Below are positions 1-11,499 of a stretch of DNA of 64,000 nucleotides, in pieces. The translations under genes were made by a program, and so were the position numbers. A model generated the notes under the pieces. That model saw only the letters and a program-made list of their open reading frames with translations, searched no databases and was not told where the DNA came from. Each line of letters begins with the position of its first letter. The first letter of the stretch is position 1. This DNA comes from Cristatella mucedo. Taxonomy: Eukaryota; Bryozoa; Phylactolaemata; Cristatellidae. The DNA lies in NCBI GenBank assembly GCA_009760855.2, contig WPIO01000034.1, positions 3,212,501-3,276,500 on the forward strand, written 5' to 3'.

Positions 1-2640
1 TCGGCGAGTCTTAGCACTGAGCGTGAGCTGCTGTAACCTGTAATAGACGAGTCCGTTGGAAGCGACGTGCTGTATCGGCCATCAACCATGCTATTGTTTT
101 AGCGTATATATTTTTTTTGTTTTAGCAGGCCATTGTTTTCGCGTTTTATAGTACGTTGTTGCCGTCAGCGCTGCTGCGCGCAGAATATCAAGCAGCTGTG
201 TCTTTATCGTTGGCGAGTACTGCGAGCTTCGGGTCTTTGCGCATTGCATGCTTCGTGCTGCTACCCGAACTATAAACGGTCATGACGCGGTCATAGCAGC
301 TCAGAAGGTAGAAGGTAGAAGGTAGGTACTCAGAGGGTAGACTCTTCACGACCGAGGTCCTGGGTTCGAATCCTGCGGTGGGCGAGCGATCCTATGTTGC
401 CAACTGCAAGCGGCGGCGACAGCCGCTAGGGCTCTTCTGCCGATACAGCAAGTGAGCCTTGTCAAATCTGCAAGTATTTTTTTTATAAGACTGCGACGTC
501 GCTGTCTTTACTTACGACTTTACTCGAGCGCTACTCGTAGCGGACTAGTTGCCTTAAGTTATGCGTGCTCGTCGCTACCGCTCGCCTGCGTTCCGCTCTA
601 CCGTCGGCGCGCCTGCGTGTGGGACGCTCGCGTGCTGCGCGTGCGAGTAGCTAGCGCTACCCGAGGTTCCGGGCTTCGTCGGCATTCGTCGGTCGAGACT
701 AACACTCCATTTTGAGCGCTCCGCTGGCGGCCCCAGCTGTGTCCGGCCGGACGTGGAAGCCGCTGCGTCCCGCTGCTGCAAGCAACGCTGCGGCAAGCGC
801 CGCCGCCAGCCTCTCTTGTCTCCGCCTCGCTTTCGATGGTGTTGCCAGCTCGAGGCCGTGCGCGAGCCGACCAGCGGCCGTGCGCGACTGCTTTCTGCAG
901 ACAGTGCGTACTAGACGAAAACCCTAGAACGGACGAGAGCGAAGGCCTAAAAGAAACAATTAAAAGAACATGGAAAACTGAGGACTTGCCGCCGCGCATT
1001 TGGCAGAAGACGGTACGTCGAGACCCTACTTCCGCTAAAGCGGAGGCGGACCGCAGAGCGTGCGGCGCCGGCACGTAGCGCCGCGCCGTGCGCTCGGATT
1101 GGTGCAGCGGCGCATCCAGCCTCCCCAACCCCGCCCCCCCCGCTCTAGGAAGCATTCTCTCTCCGTATCTCGCTAGCGATCGGTCAGCGGCGAGTTACGC
1201 ACATTGCGGCAGCTCTACACTTGCATTCGGGGAAAGCGTCGCCGAAGAAATTGTTGACAAGAAATAAATAGAAATAAGAAACAATTAGAAGTTGTCGCCG
1301 AAGCATTCAGCTGCTTGTCGCATTCCGAGCGCGCGACCGAGAGCGCCACCGCCGCCGCAACGCCGCCGCGCCACCGCCGCTGCAGCGCCACAGCCGCAGC
1401 GCGTGCCCGGGCGGTCGCACGCTGCCATCCGCAGCGCGAGTGCCGCCGCGCTGCGGGCACGCAGCGCCATTCGCTTATTGCGATTCATTTACGCGGGCGC
1501 ATTCCGAAAGAGCTGCGTTCGGTCCGGCGACCTGAGCGCGAACGACGCGGAGCGCCGAGACCGAGGGCACGTGACCGCCGTCGGCCTTTGTCTGCGACGC
1601 TTCCTTTGCTGCGCGTCTGTAGCTCCTTCTTTTTTTTTCCCGAACCGTCGTCAAATCCGCGGCTCGGTTTCCATCCGTCCGTTTCGCATCCTTTCGCACC
1701 CGCTTCGCCGACGAGCAAAGGAATGCCGGCAAACGCCGCTTCCGCAAAGCACGGAGCGACCTCCGCCGGCGGCGGCGGCGGCGGCGCGCTGGCGGCGGCG
1801 GCCGGACGAGTTCGAGCGGCTGCCGCGGCCCTGCCGCAGCTCGCGTAAATTGACCCGACGGCGGCGCGCTGCCGCCTCTCGGCGAGAAAGCCGATCGATT
1901 AAATAATGGTAAATGCCGCAGCGTTCGCCGTGCGCGGAGGTCGAAGCGGAGGCTGAGAACGGCCGAGAGCACGACCGACCCGCCCCTCGCCCCCCCAGCG
2001 GAGCGTCGGCGTGCCAGCGGAGCGGGGGCGAGCGAGCTCGTGAGCGTGCGCCCCCCCCCCGATGCCCGGACCGCTGCGTCGTCGCTCGACCGCACCGGCA
2101 GACTGCGAGAGCTCGCGAGCGACGCCGCACGACTGCGAGTGCGCGGAGCGCGTCGCTCGCGAGCTCTCGTCGTCGTCGTCGTCGTCTTCGAGGGAGGGCA
2201 GCGCACTAAGCCGCGGGAGCCGCGGGAGTGAAGTGGCTGCGAATTAGCGCGGCGGCGCATGCCAAGCGAGCCGTTCGAATGACGCCGCGCGCGCGAGCTC
2301 GACCGGGCGCGAGGCAATCGCTGCAATCGTCGCCCAGTGGCAGGGTCCGGCGAGGCCGCGGTCGTCGCGCGAGCGAGCTGTTTATTAATCGTCGTGACAT
2401 CCTGCTGCCCTGACTGACACTGCTGCAAGAGCGGCCCCGCCCGACGCGTACGCGGACGCCCGGAAGATTGCCCGCCGCCGCCGCCGCGCGGTGGAGCTGC
2501 GGTCGAACAGGTTGGGGGCTCGCACCGTGCGACAATCTCTAGGGCCCTTGCGTCTTTATGCCGACAGCGCAGCGCTCGTAGCGGTGCTAGTCCTTGCCGC
2601 CGACTTGCGAGAAATACAGTCGAAACCTGAGCCTCGAAGT
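1..2640. other. CpG-rich region without a recognisable gene
   Basis: Very GC- and CG-rich from about 540 to 2560, with long overlapping frames on both strands (up to 317 codons) made of Arg, Ala, Pro and Ser. No motif is recognisable, so I read this as a CpG island, perhaps the promoter or first exon of a gene to the left or right. It includes a family-B SINE near 321 and a sequence near 520-720 related to 3990-4200. Confidence 0.4.
321..470 (+). mobile_element. SINE family B (tRNA-derived), partial head
   Basis: The B box GGTTCGAATCC lies at 362-372, followed by the family's body GGCTCTTCTGCCGATAC and AGTGAGCCTTGTCAAATC. The A box is damaged by a short tandem repeat (AGAAGGTAG) at its left. 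Confidence 0.65.
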
Positions 2641-2737
2641 AATAATACCATAATAATATAATTCATTTGTTTGGCGCCCGAAGAGAATTTAATCTCTATC
2701 CAAGTGCTTCACATATGCCGCAGGGCTCGAGCCTACC
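2640..2737 (-). mobile_element. SINE family A, truncated
   Basis: Reads in minus orientation: B-box remnant GGCTCGAGCCC, CATATGTGAAGC, then the shared tail (AGAGATTAAATTCTCTTC, GGGCGCC) and an (ATT)-rich end. The left half of the tRNA-like head is missing. Confidence 0.7.
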
Positions 2738-2739
2738 AC

Positions 2740-3460
2740 CTGGACCACCTGTCATCAAAGACCAGCGCCGCGACCCCTGGGGGGGGGGCGACACCGGGGC
2801 GGAAGTGCGGCTAAAGACTTGTTGGTGCAGCGCCAATATACGCAGGTATTCCGATGTCGATGGAAAACGGCAGCAATGAATGGCACCCACATTTTTGTGC
2901 GAAATTCGACATCCGTGGCCTAGTAGAGGAGCTCTCTAGTAGAGGAGCTTACTTCAAATCCGCAGATGATGCTGCAGATGGTCAGCGAAAGTCACGTGCG
3001 TATGACTCTCTCTCGTCTAAAGTGCAACCGACATGTCGCCTATCTATAGGTCATGACATATCCGGTTTCTAATCCTTACAATTCAGAAACCGCGAATGAT
3101 ATCTAGGTAGTCATTAACAGGCTGGGCGAAGCGTGCCAGCGTATCGACATGTCCGTCCGTGGAATGCCGCGACGTGTGCCGCCGCTGTGTACTACCGTGT
3201 GCCGCTGCTGACTTTTCAGTGCTTAACGTACTCCGTTCCGCGAAATTAGCTTCTCATCTACATTTCTTTGAAAGACGGTCCGCAGCCGTTTGGACGCTGA
3301 GTTCGATCGTTAAACACTTGCAAAGAGTGTTTTATCGGCTGCTACGAGCCGGCCTGACGCTGCTGCCTGGAGCTGTCGTGCGTAGCCAAGGCTGAGATGG
3401 AATACTTGCAAAACGGCTCAGGTCCAACGGCTCAAAAAAGTGGGCAAGCTCCGCTACTGA
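2740..3460. other. Intergenic, nothing recognised
   Basis: Mixed-composition DNA. I see only a small tandem duplication (CTAGTAGAGGAGCT twice, near 2920-2950) and no coding signal. Confidence 0.4.
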
Positions 3461-3466
3461 CCCATG

Positions 3467-3697
3467 ATAATAATAATAATAATGCACTTGATAAAGCACC
3501 CTCAGAGAACTCAATCTCTTTCTAGGCACTTTGCATTTGCTGCAAAGGGAAACGTAATTGAATGGTGAGTAATGTATCATGATTGATAAACAACATGAAT
3601 AACATGATTAGGGGTGACATGCACAGGGTCAGCATGCAAATGTGGTTAGTGGCAGCAAGCACAGTGTCAGCACGCATAAGCACATGAAGGACCTACG
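3467..3697 (-). mobile_element. CR1/L2-like LINE, 3' UTR and tail
   Basis: (AAT)n at the left, then the complement of the terminal hairpin and the 3' UTR with its two related blocks (TGCTGACACTGTG and TGCTGACCCTGTG). Severely 5'-truncated; no coding part. Confidence 0.8.
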
Positions 3698-3744
3698 CCG
3701 ACATAGGTACATAGGTGTCCCTGCGAAACGGCGGAGGCGCGAGC

Positions 3745-4200
3745 CAAGCCAGCCAGATTGTGACTGCTAATCAGTATTCGCGTCTATTGAATTGTAACGC
3801 CTAGGAACCGATTGTGCGATAATCTGCGTCCGAGGCCGTATAAAAGCCGATGCCGTGAGAAAGGCCGTCAGTGTGATTCCGCACTCGGAATTGGCTTTTG
3901 AGCTGATCTGAGCTCTGGGCCACGGAGCCGTCGGCGTTCGTCACGGCCCGCCGTTGAATGCGTGTAACCCTCCGCTGCCGATTCGTCTACGCTCTGGATA
4001 CGGACTACTTGTTGTGTTAAGGTAGGAGCGAGCTCTTCGTCGCTGCCATCGCTGCTGTCGCTGTCCTGCTGCTGTCGCCACGTCTCGGCGTGCCTCGATG
4101 CAGCCGCTAGCGAGCCGCTAGCCGTGCTGCTAGGTTCAGGCGTCTCCAGTATTCGTCGTCTGTCGACTGAGACTAGCACAGTTAAGAGCGATGCGTTTGC
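3745..4200. other. GC-rich sequence with TATA-like box; diverged partner of 520-720
   Basis: TATAAAAG at 3839-3846 is followed by GC-rich DNA. From about 3990 it aligns loosely with 520-720 (shared GGACTA-TTG, CTCTTCGTCGCT and TCGACTGAGACTA-type words). On the minus strand 4179-3868 is an open frame with an acidic Ser/Asp run (DSDSSDGSDEE). This could be a promoter, an LTR fragment or a coding exon; I cannot decide. Confidence 0.3.
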
Positions 4201-4344
4201 GACCTAGTTCTGTCGGGAAGTCGAAGCTCCACGTAACCTCTTAACAGCAGATCGGCGCGAGCTTCCTGCTCTATCGTTGCATAGTCGCCGGTTCACTAAC
4301 GGTTTTGCTGCAGTTGCTGCAACTTGCACCAACTAGCTAAAAGA

Positions 4345-4515
4345 TTAGCCGATTTATGTAGGAGCCTCGTTTATGCAGGAGCAGAAGTGCCTTAACAGCT
4401 TTCACCGCCGGACAGTTAAGGATCGCCCACTGCAGGACTCGAACCCGAGATCTGGATTGAGGAGACCAAGCATCTTACCCCCAGGCTACGACGAGGGGGG
4501 CTACGCGCGACGAGC
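4345..4515 (-). mobile_element. SINE family B
   Basis: Minus orientation: A-box-like TAGCCTGGGGGTAAGATGC, B box GGTTCGAGTCC, then a body ending with CACTTCTGC and GAGGCTCCTAC, a diverged version of the family tail. Confidence 0.65.
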
Positions 4516-5375
4516 ACGCCATTCGCCAGAGAGTGAAGACACAGCGGCAACATCAATTTAATCAGCCAAAAAACAGAGCAGCTCACAGCTCCCCTACAAC
4601 TCGTTCTGTGAACCTTACGCTGCCATGCGACCCTACGACAATTGGACTGCTGGACTTGGTACGGTTTACCGATGGAGGAGACCAAGTGCTGGCGTTCAAA
4701 AGCCGAACGCCGTCGTTCGGTGAAAGGGGTTACAGCGAACCCAGAAAGAGCTGCGCCCAGCTCTGGTCGACGTGCTAAAGGAGTTCGAGCATGAGACACT
4801 TTTCGGGCTCACTGGCTGCGGCTCGAAATGACGCGGTGGCAGCGGACGCTCAGAGAGCAACCGCGCCGTCCGTAGGAGGCCGGGAGCACTTATCGGTATT
4901 GCAGGCAATCGCTAGTACAGCCTCAAGACAATCGCTTCCAGATACGCTCGAAGCCATAGGCGACCGCATCGGCAGATGCTGAGCATCGAGTGGTGGCTTC
5001 GGCCGTGCCCTCTAACCTGCGCTCTAACCATGCACGAATAAAATTACGTGTGCACGGATGACAGTTGGCGTGCTTTTGATAGTTTGATTCGAGAAGGGTC
5101 CCCCATGCAAAAGTAGCAGCTGCTGGACTGGTCAGTTGGCTTGTGTCGAATTTTTCAGATAGCAAACCTCATGGCTGTCTTTGATTCTCTGTATCAGCCT
5201 TTAAACATACCAGAATTACAGAAATTAAAAAGTATATTTCATACGTTCGCTAATGTTGAGCAGGAAATTCCATCAAGTGAACAGCAATTGTTCACCTCAC
5301 CTTAGAGAGTTATCTTGCAGTATTCCCGTGTAAAATGAGATGCTCGAGGGATTGTCTTGATTCCCTACGCTCCCG
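4516..5375. other. Intergenic with weak coding candidate
   Basis: A 63-codon plus frame at 4791-4982 (MRHFSGSLAAARND to GDRIGRC) is followed by AATAAA at 5038-5043. It matches no family I know. The rest shows no structure. Confidence 0.2.
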
Positions 5376-5528
5376 GGCCCTAGCTCAGTGTGGCAAGGTG
5401 TTCGCTCTTCACGATCAATGGTTTGATTCCTGCAGTAGGGAATCACTTATTGCAATCACTGTATACTGCGCGTACAGTCGTTATGGCTCTTCTGTCGCTA
5501 TATAAGTGAGGCTGTTAAATCAGCTATT
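5376..5528 (+). mobile_element. SINE family B
   Basis: A-box-like CCTAGCTCAGTGTGGCAAGG, a degraded B box (GGTTTGATTCC), then GGCTCTTCTGTCGCTATA and GAGGCTGTTAAATCAGC, the full family tail. Confidence 0.75.
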
Positions 5529-5576
5529 CTTCAACATTAAATAAAGGTATGTCACAGTGTGCTTAATGCATTTGCA

Positions 5577-5865
5577 ATAGCAAATTTGTATAGCGTCCTC
5601 ATATAACTGAATCTCTTTCAAGGCACTTTATAAATACTGTAAAGAAAGCATGGCCAAATGATTAGTGGTAACATTTGCAATGTTATCAAGCAGGGCATTC
5701 TAAGATGTGACATGCATAAGGTGAATATGGAGGCATAGTTAGTTGCAGCAGGCAAGGTTTCAGCACATGTCCATCACACAAAGTTAAAATCACAAGGACC
5801 CATGAAATTCTGTAATAAAAATGTGTGTGTTAAGCTTCTTAAAATGTCGTCATGTCAGGGATGAC
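5577..5865 (-). mobile_element. CR1/L2-like LINE, 3' end
   Basis: Minus orientation: terminal hairpin half, diverged 3' UTR and the last coding stretch. It abuts a family-A SINE and then another LINE piece. Confidence 0.65.
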
Positions 5866-5866
5866 G

Positions 5867-5959
5867 AGCTGGTTTGGTCCAGCGGTTAAGGTGCTCGCCT
5901 CGACCAAGGCCTGGCTGAGGTCGTGGGGTCGAGCCCCGAGGCATATGTGAAGCGCCTGA
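5867..5959 (+). mobile_element. SINE family A
   Basis: tRNA-like head GGTCCAGCGGTTAAGGTGCT, B-box region GGGTCGAGCCCC, then CATATGTGAAGCGCCTG. The LINE-derived tail is cut short where a LINE fragment joins. Confidence 0.75.
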
Positions 5960-6135
5960 TTTGCACCAATTGTAAGTGCCCGGTTGCATGCCCCAGTAGA
6001 CCAACAAGCAGTGAGTTAATGAAGTCGAGACGGGATGTTACAAATGAATGGAACAATTTGGATATAGTATCCCGGTCTAAGCAAGCCCGAACTTTTGGCA
6101 ACGTTATGCGGCTGAAAGTAGACAGACTTGACTGT
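5960..6135 (-). mobile_element. CR1/L2-like LINE, reverse-transcriptase fragment
   Basis: Minus translation gives FVTSRLDFINSLLVGLLGHA, the conserved region downstream of the RT active site in this family. Both ends are truncated. Confidence 0.75.
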
Positions 6136-6139
6136 GGAC

Positions 6140-6700
6140 TTGTATGCATCAAACGTTTTAGCCGACGCTTTTACTGAGCGCTTTAGCGGACGCTTTTTTC
6201 TCTCTCTCTCTCGCTCTTGCTCCGATAATTATTCCACGCAAGCGTAGAAAAATGCATCCGCTGGATGCGTATGCAAAATGCATCTGCGAGTAGCTTTCGA
6301 TGGCATGTCAAATGGCATATCAGTCGAATGGCATGTCAATCAATCAATTCGATGGCATGTCAATCGAATTTGTCTATTCCTTATTCATTTACTCTGCAAT
6401 AACATAGAACTAAAATGTTCGTATGAGGTACACGCACACTGTTGTATAGATACTATAGTGTTACTACTATATGCTCTGCTGTGCTCGGCGCTCTGGGGCC
6501 GCCTAGCCACCGCCAAGGTCAAGGATAGCATCGCACGTGTGCGATTCGAGCTCTAGCCGTGAGCCTGATAGCTTCCGAATCTGACAGCGAAACCTGAGAT
6601 TTCAAAATATCACTGTCCTGACCACAAAAGCCAGGTTTTTTTAAGGAACAATAGCTGTTTCTATTTATCTTGGACATTGGAGATTAGGAGAACATACTTT
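6140..6700. other. Intergenic, nothing recognised
   Basis: Contains a short (TC)n run at about 6198-6212 and a local repeat of GATGGCATGTCAA near 6300-6365; otherwise featureless. Confidence 0.4.
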
Positions 6701-6706
6701 TTATAT

Positions 6707-6770
6707 AAAGCGCCTAGAAAGAGATTGAGTTCTCCGAGGGCGCTTTATCAAGTGCATTATTATTATTATA
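6707..6770 (+). mobile_element. CR1/L2-like LINE, terminal hairpin only
   Basis: Only the last ~60 bp of the LINE: AAAGCGCC and GGGCGCTTT form a near-perfect stem, followed by AAGTGCATTATTATTATTAT. Confidence 0.8.
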
Positions 6771-7149
6771 TAAGGAAATAATTAATCAAAGTCTGTTTTT
6801 TACCTAGTACAGTGTTAAACCATGAGTGGTGCGGCGAACGGTGGAATCATGTTTTTCACCGGAAAATTCCCGGCCCCGAAGTTGTAGGTGAGACAAATCG
6901 CCAGACAGTTGGTTGCAAGGCCAGAGCAACTCACGGAGGCGTTCCTGGGTCGGAGCCCCAGCTTTGACCTCCGGCTGACGGAGTCCAAAGGCGTGGCAGT
7001 TTACTCGTGCAACGACCCGCAAACACAGCACTGACCTGACACTGGTCAGACTGGCTGATTATGTTGAAGACTAATTTTGAGGGAATTTTTTTCTTTTTTG
7101 TGTTAGTTATTGTGTACCAGTCACTGGTCAGCTCCTGACGCAACTGACG

Positions 7150-7810
7150 TCGGATTCTTCTGGAGCGTCCGTCGACAAGCTAGGTATCGCTGGCTCGGTG
7201 TTAAACTGGTTTAGTTCGTACTCCAGTCAGAGATGTCGGGAGTGTAGGATATTGGAGGCGTGGCTATCGGTGTGCATGCGGAAACCATTAAAGTACGGGG
7301 CACCTCAGAGTCCGTCGTCAGAGACCCTCCTTCTTTTCATGATTTATACTACCCCTCTGACTCAGGTCATCGTCGTGAAACATAATCTCAGCCTCCATTT
7401 CTACGCCGATGGCATCCGGCTCTAATAATTCGGCGACCCTTCTAAGCCCTGTTCCTCACCTAACTCACTCAACTAAATTCCTTGCTTGCTGCATTGACGA
7501 AATTTGCACTTAAAAGGCCACTAACATTCCGAAGCTGAACGATGGTGATAATACCAGCTTAATTGTTATAGGTAAGCACAGTGTCAACCTCAAGTTGCAA
7601 GACTTGCAAGGTTGGTTTATCGAGCGTCACTTCCTTAACGTAATCTGAGCGCACTATTACATAAAGACTTGTCATTAGGTGAGCATATTACCTCTGTTTT
7701 AGGAACGTTACGTTATATCAGGACCTGCTTAGACAAGAGCACGACAGCGAAACTAGTTCACGAGTTCATGGCATGTCTAGATTCGTCTAGACTAATGCAA
7801 GTCCCTTAAC
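7150..7810 (+). mobile_element. CR1/L2-like LINE, degenerate RT region
   Basis: Plus translation shows LGIAGSVLNWFSSY, KYGAPQ, IYTTPL and KHNLSLHFYADG, the RT palm motifs, with the F-x-D-D box reduced to YADG. Further on LDKSTTAKLVHEFMA matches the downstream connection. Several frameshifts; clearly dead. Confidence 0.8.
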
Positions 7811-7989
7811 TCAGTACTTCAGTGCTGCTGATTGCATGGATGGCAGATTCCGGGCACAAGAACTGACGTGTTTAAAAGAGGCGAATGACGTCACTCGGCA
7901 TGCGAATCTTTCGCTCAAAATGAAGGTCTGACTAACTGACGCCGCAGCGATAAAGCGCGCCACTGCTCCTCATCGTCGCTGGTTCGCAA

Positions 7990-8690
7990 AGTTTTCTTCT
8001 CTGCTCTAGTATGAGTGCTCTAGTATGAGTGCTCTAGCATGAGAGCTCGAGTACCGAAGAGCGGTAGCCCGGGATTCGTCGTCACGGTCGTCGGGTGTCT
8101 CGGCGAAGAAGGCTTCAAATTAACTGAAAAGCAATGACTGACAATCGATCATCGATCGTCAAAGATCTGATCGATCGCCTCGAAGCTCAACGACGCTCCA
8201 AATCGGCAGTCCACAAATCAGGAAATCGGAAAGAGCCCTCAGCCCACGGCCGCCGAGACGGCTCGATGCCGGCCGGCGTCGCAGGGGCGTTCGGCTCGCC
8301 GGGTTGTGAAATGCAGAACGCATCGCAGATAGTCGAGTGCCGGCGAGTACTCGCGCGAGCAGCAGGCGGCTGAACGCTGTCGTTCTACTTCACATCCCTG
8401 CCTCGAGGGGACCCTGACGTGGCCCATGGTCGGAGCAACGCCGAGACGACGCCTTTAGCAGCCGTCGGAAGCCCGGCGGTAAAAGTGCTGTGCTTCTGCA
8501 CTGGCCGGCTCTCGGTGTGGCTGCCTGAGATGAGCGCGAGCTAAAGGTCGCCCTTCTAGTGCGCCGGAGAGAGGCCGACGCCCGGGCGCCGACCTGAAGC
8601 GTACTGTTTGTAGCCGATGAGCGAGGCAGAGCTTCCGAAGGGCAAGAGCTTCGGCGCCTCGGCCGCAGCGACGAACGCTGCGTAATGTAA
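7990..8690 (+). other. GC-rich region with possible coding start
   Basis: Three copies of a 14-bp unit (GCTCTAGTATGAGT type) lie near 8007-8050. An 79-codon plus frame opens at 8134 with AGCAATGAC context (MTDNRSSIVKDLIDRLEAQ). I recognise no family and see no clear donor. Confidence 0.2.
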
Positions 8691-8696
8691 TGTGTA

Positions 8697-8980
8697 ATGT
8701 AATGTGTAATGTATCTCCGTCTGTAACTCCACAAAGCCATAAAGACTATGTGGGTGTTTTGGAGACAGGAGAGTTTTGTGTAGCGCACTCACAGCCTAAG
8801 CGGCTTTCGGTACGCATTCGGTAGCCAACAGACTTCGTCTCACGCAACAAAGAGAACGTGGGAAGCATAGCAGAGTCAGGAGAGCAGTTGAGGTAGTGAG
8901 TAGCATGGAAGTAGCAGCTCAGGACCGCTGAAAAGAATGAGCCATAGTCGGCAGTAGGAAAGTCGTTGTCGTTGCAAAGT
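8697..8980 (+). repeat. Dispersed repeat family C, full-length-like copy
   Basis: About 280 bp, starting near GTATCTCCGTCTGTAACTCC. It aligns along its whole length with the complement of 40630-40905, and its first ~85 bp with 42320-42405. No A/B box, TIR or coding part is visible, so its class is unknown. Confidence 0.7.
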
Positions 8981-8984
8981 TTGG

Positions 8985-9260
8985 CGTCTGCCGTACATTG
9001 TAGTGGCTACGTAAGCACAACATCATATTGGTCCATTGTCGATCGGGCGATCGGACTACAAGATCGGCCGAGCCTTCTTATTCCACGAGTCACCCTCTGT
9101 CAAAAAATATGGATCCAAGACCTGAGAAGGGTCTGTGTAGGACGTTCAGCTCGCAGTAGCCGGCAGTTGTTTCAAGCACCCGGTTTCAAGCTGGCTCCGA
9201 TCGAAGAGAGCTTGGCGGCGGCGGCGCCAAAGCGTCTAAAAACGGCGGCTTAAAATAAAA
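8985..9260 (+). other. Possible terminal exon, unassigned
   Basis: A plus frame ends GFKLAPIEESLAAAAPKRLK.. with TAA at 9251-9253, followed at once by AATAAAA. A candidate acceptor (GTAGCCGGCAG) precedes it. No family is recognised and no upstream exon was linked. Confidence 0.22.
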
Positions 9261-9264
9261 CGTA

Positions 9265-9785
9265 CAACGTTTATATATCACCCCAAGGGAACTTGAAAGC
9301 TTTGAAAGCTCAAGAAAGACTTGGCGATCAATGGTATCAAGAATCTAACGAGAATCCTGCAGGACTCGAAGAGAGGCTCTACTTTAGTCAGCATTCTTGA
9401 AAAGCTCGTCATACTCTCGCAGCATTTGTCACTCCGTGGAGTGATTAATTAGCTCTCACATCTGACTGGAATTTTCTAGTTTGATGTGCTGATATAAACA
9501 TTAAACTGGCCTGACAATTGATTTTAATGGCATTTATGAAGCCTGACTCGTTTCTCTGCCTTTGATGGGAAGTTGCTGCTTAGTTTCCCGATCCGATGCC
9601 GGCTTCTCAATCCGATCCCGATGCCGGCTTCTCAAGGCTTGAGGCTTCTCAAGGCTTCTCAATGAGTAGCCTGAGAATCGTCTCTTTGAACTGGGACCAA
9701 ACCAAAGGCCAAGAACAAATTTGCTACGCTATTTATGCAGTAAACTATACTACAGTAAACTATACTACAGTAAACCTAGGCATCG
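9265..9785. repeat. Intergenic with short tandem repeats
   Basis: Direct repeats of GATGCCGGCTTCTCAA near 9595-9635 with GGCTTCTCAA copies after it, and AAACTATACTACAGT repeated at 9740-9770. Nothing else recognised. Confidence 0.5.
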
Positions 9786-9789
9786 TTAT

Positions 9790-9936
9790 GTTAGCTACGG
9801 CCCAGTGGTTAAAGTGCTCGCCACGAATCAAGGTCAAGGTGAATGTTTTCAATGAGCGCAGTAGACGGCTCGAGCCCCGTGGCATTTATGAAGCGCCTAA
9901 ATAGAGGTTAAGTTCTCTTGGAGCGCTATAAAGCAG
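9790..9936 (+). mobile_element. SINE family A
   Basis: Head GCCCAGTGGTTAAAGTGCTC, B-box region GGCTCGAGCCCC, then ATTTATGAAGCGCC and the LINE-like tail. An extra ~20 bp lies between the two promoter boxes compared with other copies. Confidence 0.75.
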
Positions 9937-9939
9937 AAC

Positions 9940-11405
9940 GGTAAGTAGAGGGGATCCAAAGGGCTGCCTGTTGCGTTCTTGAGGGTGCGAGGTAAATTAT
10001 GAGCGTGAAACGTCACTTTGTGCCCTGCTCGCTCGCATTTTCAGTGCGGCTAGGCCTTTTCTTCTTCTGAAGGATTCCTGGCCGTGAAAGGGGCGGTGCG
10101 ATAGTTCTTCCAACGTCATTCGCTGCGAGCATCCGCTAAGTACTCTAAAGCATGCGCCTATCCTCCTCGAGTCGGTCGCGGCGCCCTCCTCTCGCGGTGT
10201 AGGCTGCATTTCGGAGAGGGCGAAACTGAACGACCTTGAACGACAGCTTCGTGCTTCGAGCGTTCGCGGCCTCTCGGACTGCACTGCAGCCAACGAAATG
10301 AGAGCGAGGCACTCCAACCGCTAAACGGAGGAGCGCCTCGCTGTGACGCGGGGCGAGCGACGCGAGCCGCGCCCGCCCCGACCGATCGATGGCGGCTTCA
10401 GTGCGGCAACAGGCGAGCAGAAATGATCGATGAGCGATGATCGATGACGTCGTCATCGGCGACCCGAGCCGGCCAGCTGCAACCACATCCGCTTGCCGCT
10501 GACTCGCTCGCTCCGTTGTCCGGAGTGACGGACGGGCTGTCTCTCGCCGATTCTCGAGGGTCGGATGAGTGCACTGCGAAGGCTCCCGTCCGCTGGCTCG
10601 CTCGGGGCAACGCGTGTCCGCGTCGCCGACTTTGGGCGCCCGTTTGAGCAGCCGCGCCCAAGAACTGCTATTCTTATTCTTATTCCCACCCACCCACCCC
10701 CCCCCCGAGAACTGCTGCGTTGCCGGCGACATCCATAAGCGGAGTGAGACCAATATTGCTTAAAACTTCTTAGATGCAGAACTGCTATTCTTATAAGCGG
10801 AATGTTCCTATATCCGATATCCTTTTATGCGGAGTCAACCGTAGCTAGTGCAGCTGAAGTAGGCAGCCCTTGGATATGGTCGCATGGGGCAAGGTTATCG
10901 CATGGAGGATGACTGGGGAACTCTTATCGGCAGTCGGCGAATGAAGGAGAAATAAATTCATCCCTGTATCCGGGCAGATCGGCACGATCTCGTCTCCAGC
11001 AGCATCCTCGGCAGACCAGCCAGTGGCGGGCGTTTACCGGCCGTCGGCAGCGTCGCGTCCCACGAGGCGCTGCTGAGGCGACGCGTCCTTAGTGGCAACG
11101 TAGCAACCGCTGGCTACCCAATTGCTTGCCAGCTGCGAGGCCAATCTCTCTCGAAGTCGGGCACGCCCGAACCCACGTGCGTCTTGGTGCGGCAGACGAC
11201 GCCGGGCAATTACCTCCCTCTCCCGCTTTCGCTCTTTTCTCTGCCCGTCGTGCGTACCGCCCGGTCGGACCTCCTCTTCTTCTCTCTCCTGAATGTCGGC
11301 AGGATAAATGGTCAATAAACTGAGTGCGTGTTAATATCCATTGACGAGCGAGCCTCTGCTGTCGGTCGGTCCAGTTTCGCTCTGAATTCGGCGAATCTGA
11401 ATCGG
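9940..11405. other. GC-rich intergenic DNA
   Basis: Long minus frame (10753-10145, 202 codons) is Arg/Ser/Ala-rich and looks compositional. A segment at about 10470-10560 resembles 44940-45060 (GCCGGCCAGCT, GCTGACTCGCTCGC). No promoter or exon could be supported. Confidence 0.35.
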
Positions 11406-11409
11406 CGCA

Positions 11410-11498
11410 TATTTAATATTAGTAATAATAGCAATGCATTCGATATAGCGCCCTCAGAGAACTCAGTCTCTCTTTCGAGGCGCTTCACATTAGCTGCT
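11410..11498 (-). mobile_element. CR1/L2-like LINE, terminal tail
   Basis: Minus orientation: (AAT)-rich end, then the hairpin GCGCCCTCAGAGAACTCAGT with the partner GAGGCGCTT, then stops. Confidence 0.75.
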
Positions 11499-11499
11499 T

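Noticed and set aside
1292-2428. Long open frames on both strands (up to 317 codons) in the GC-rich first segment
   Set aside because: They are Arg/Ala/Ser-rich, overlap one another in several frames and have no motif or splice logic; GC-rich DNA has few stop codons.
2664-2685. TTTGGCGCCCGAAGAG resembling a retroviral/LTR primer-binding site
   Set aside because: It is the complement of the SINE A tail (CTCTTCGGGCGCC), with SINE sequence on both sides and no LTR.
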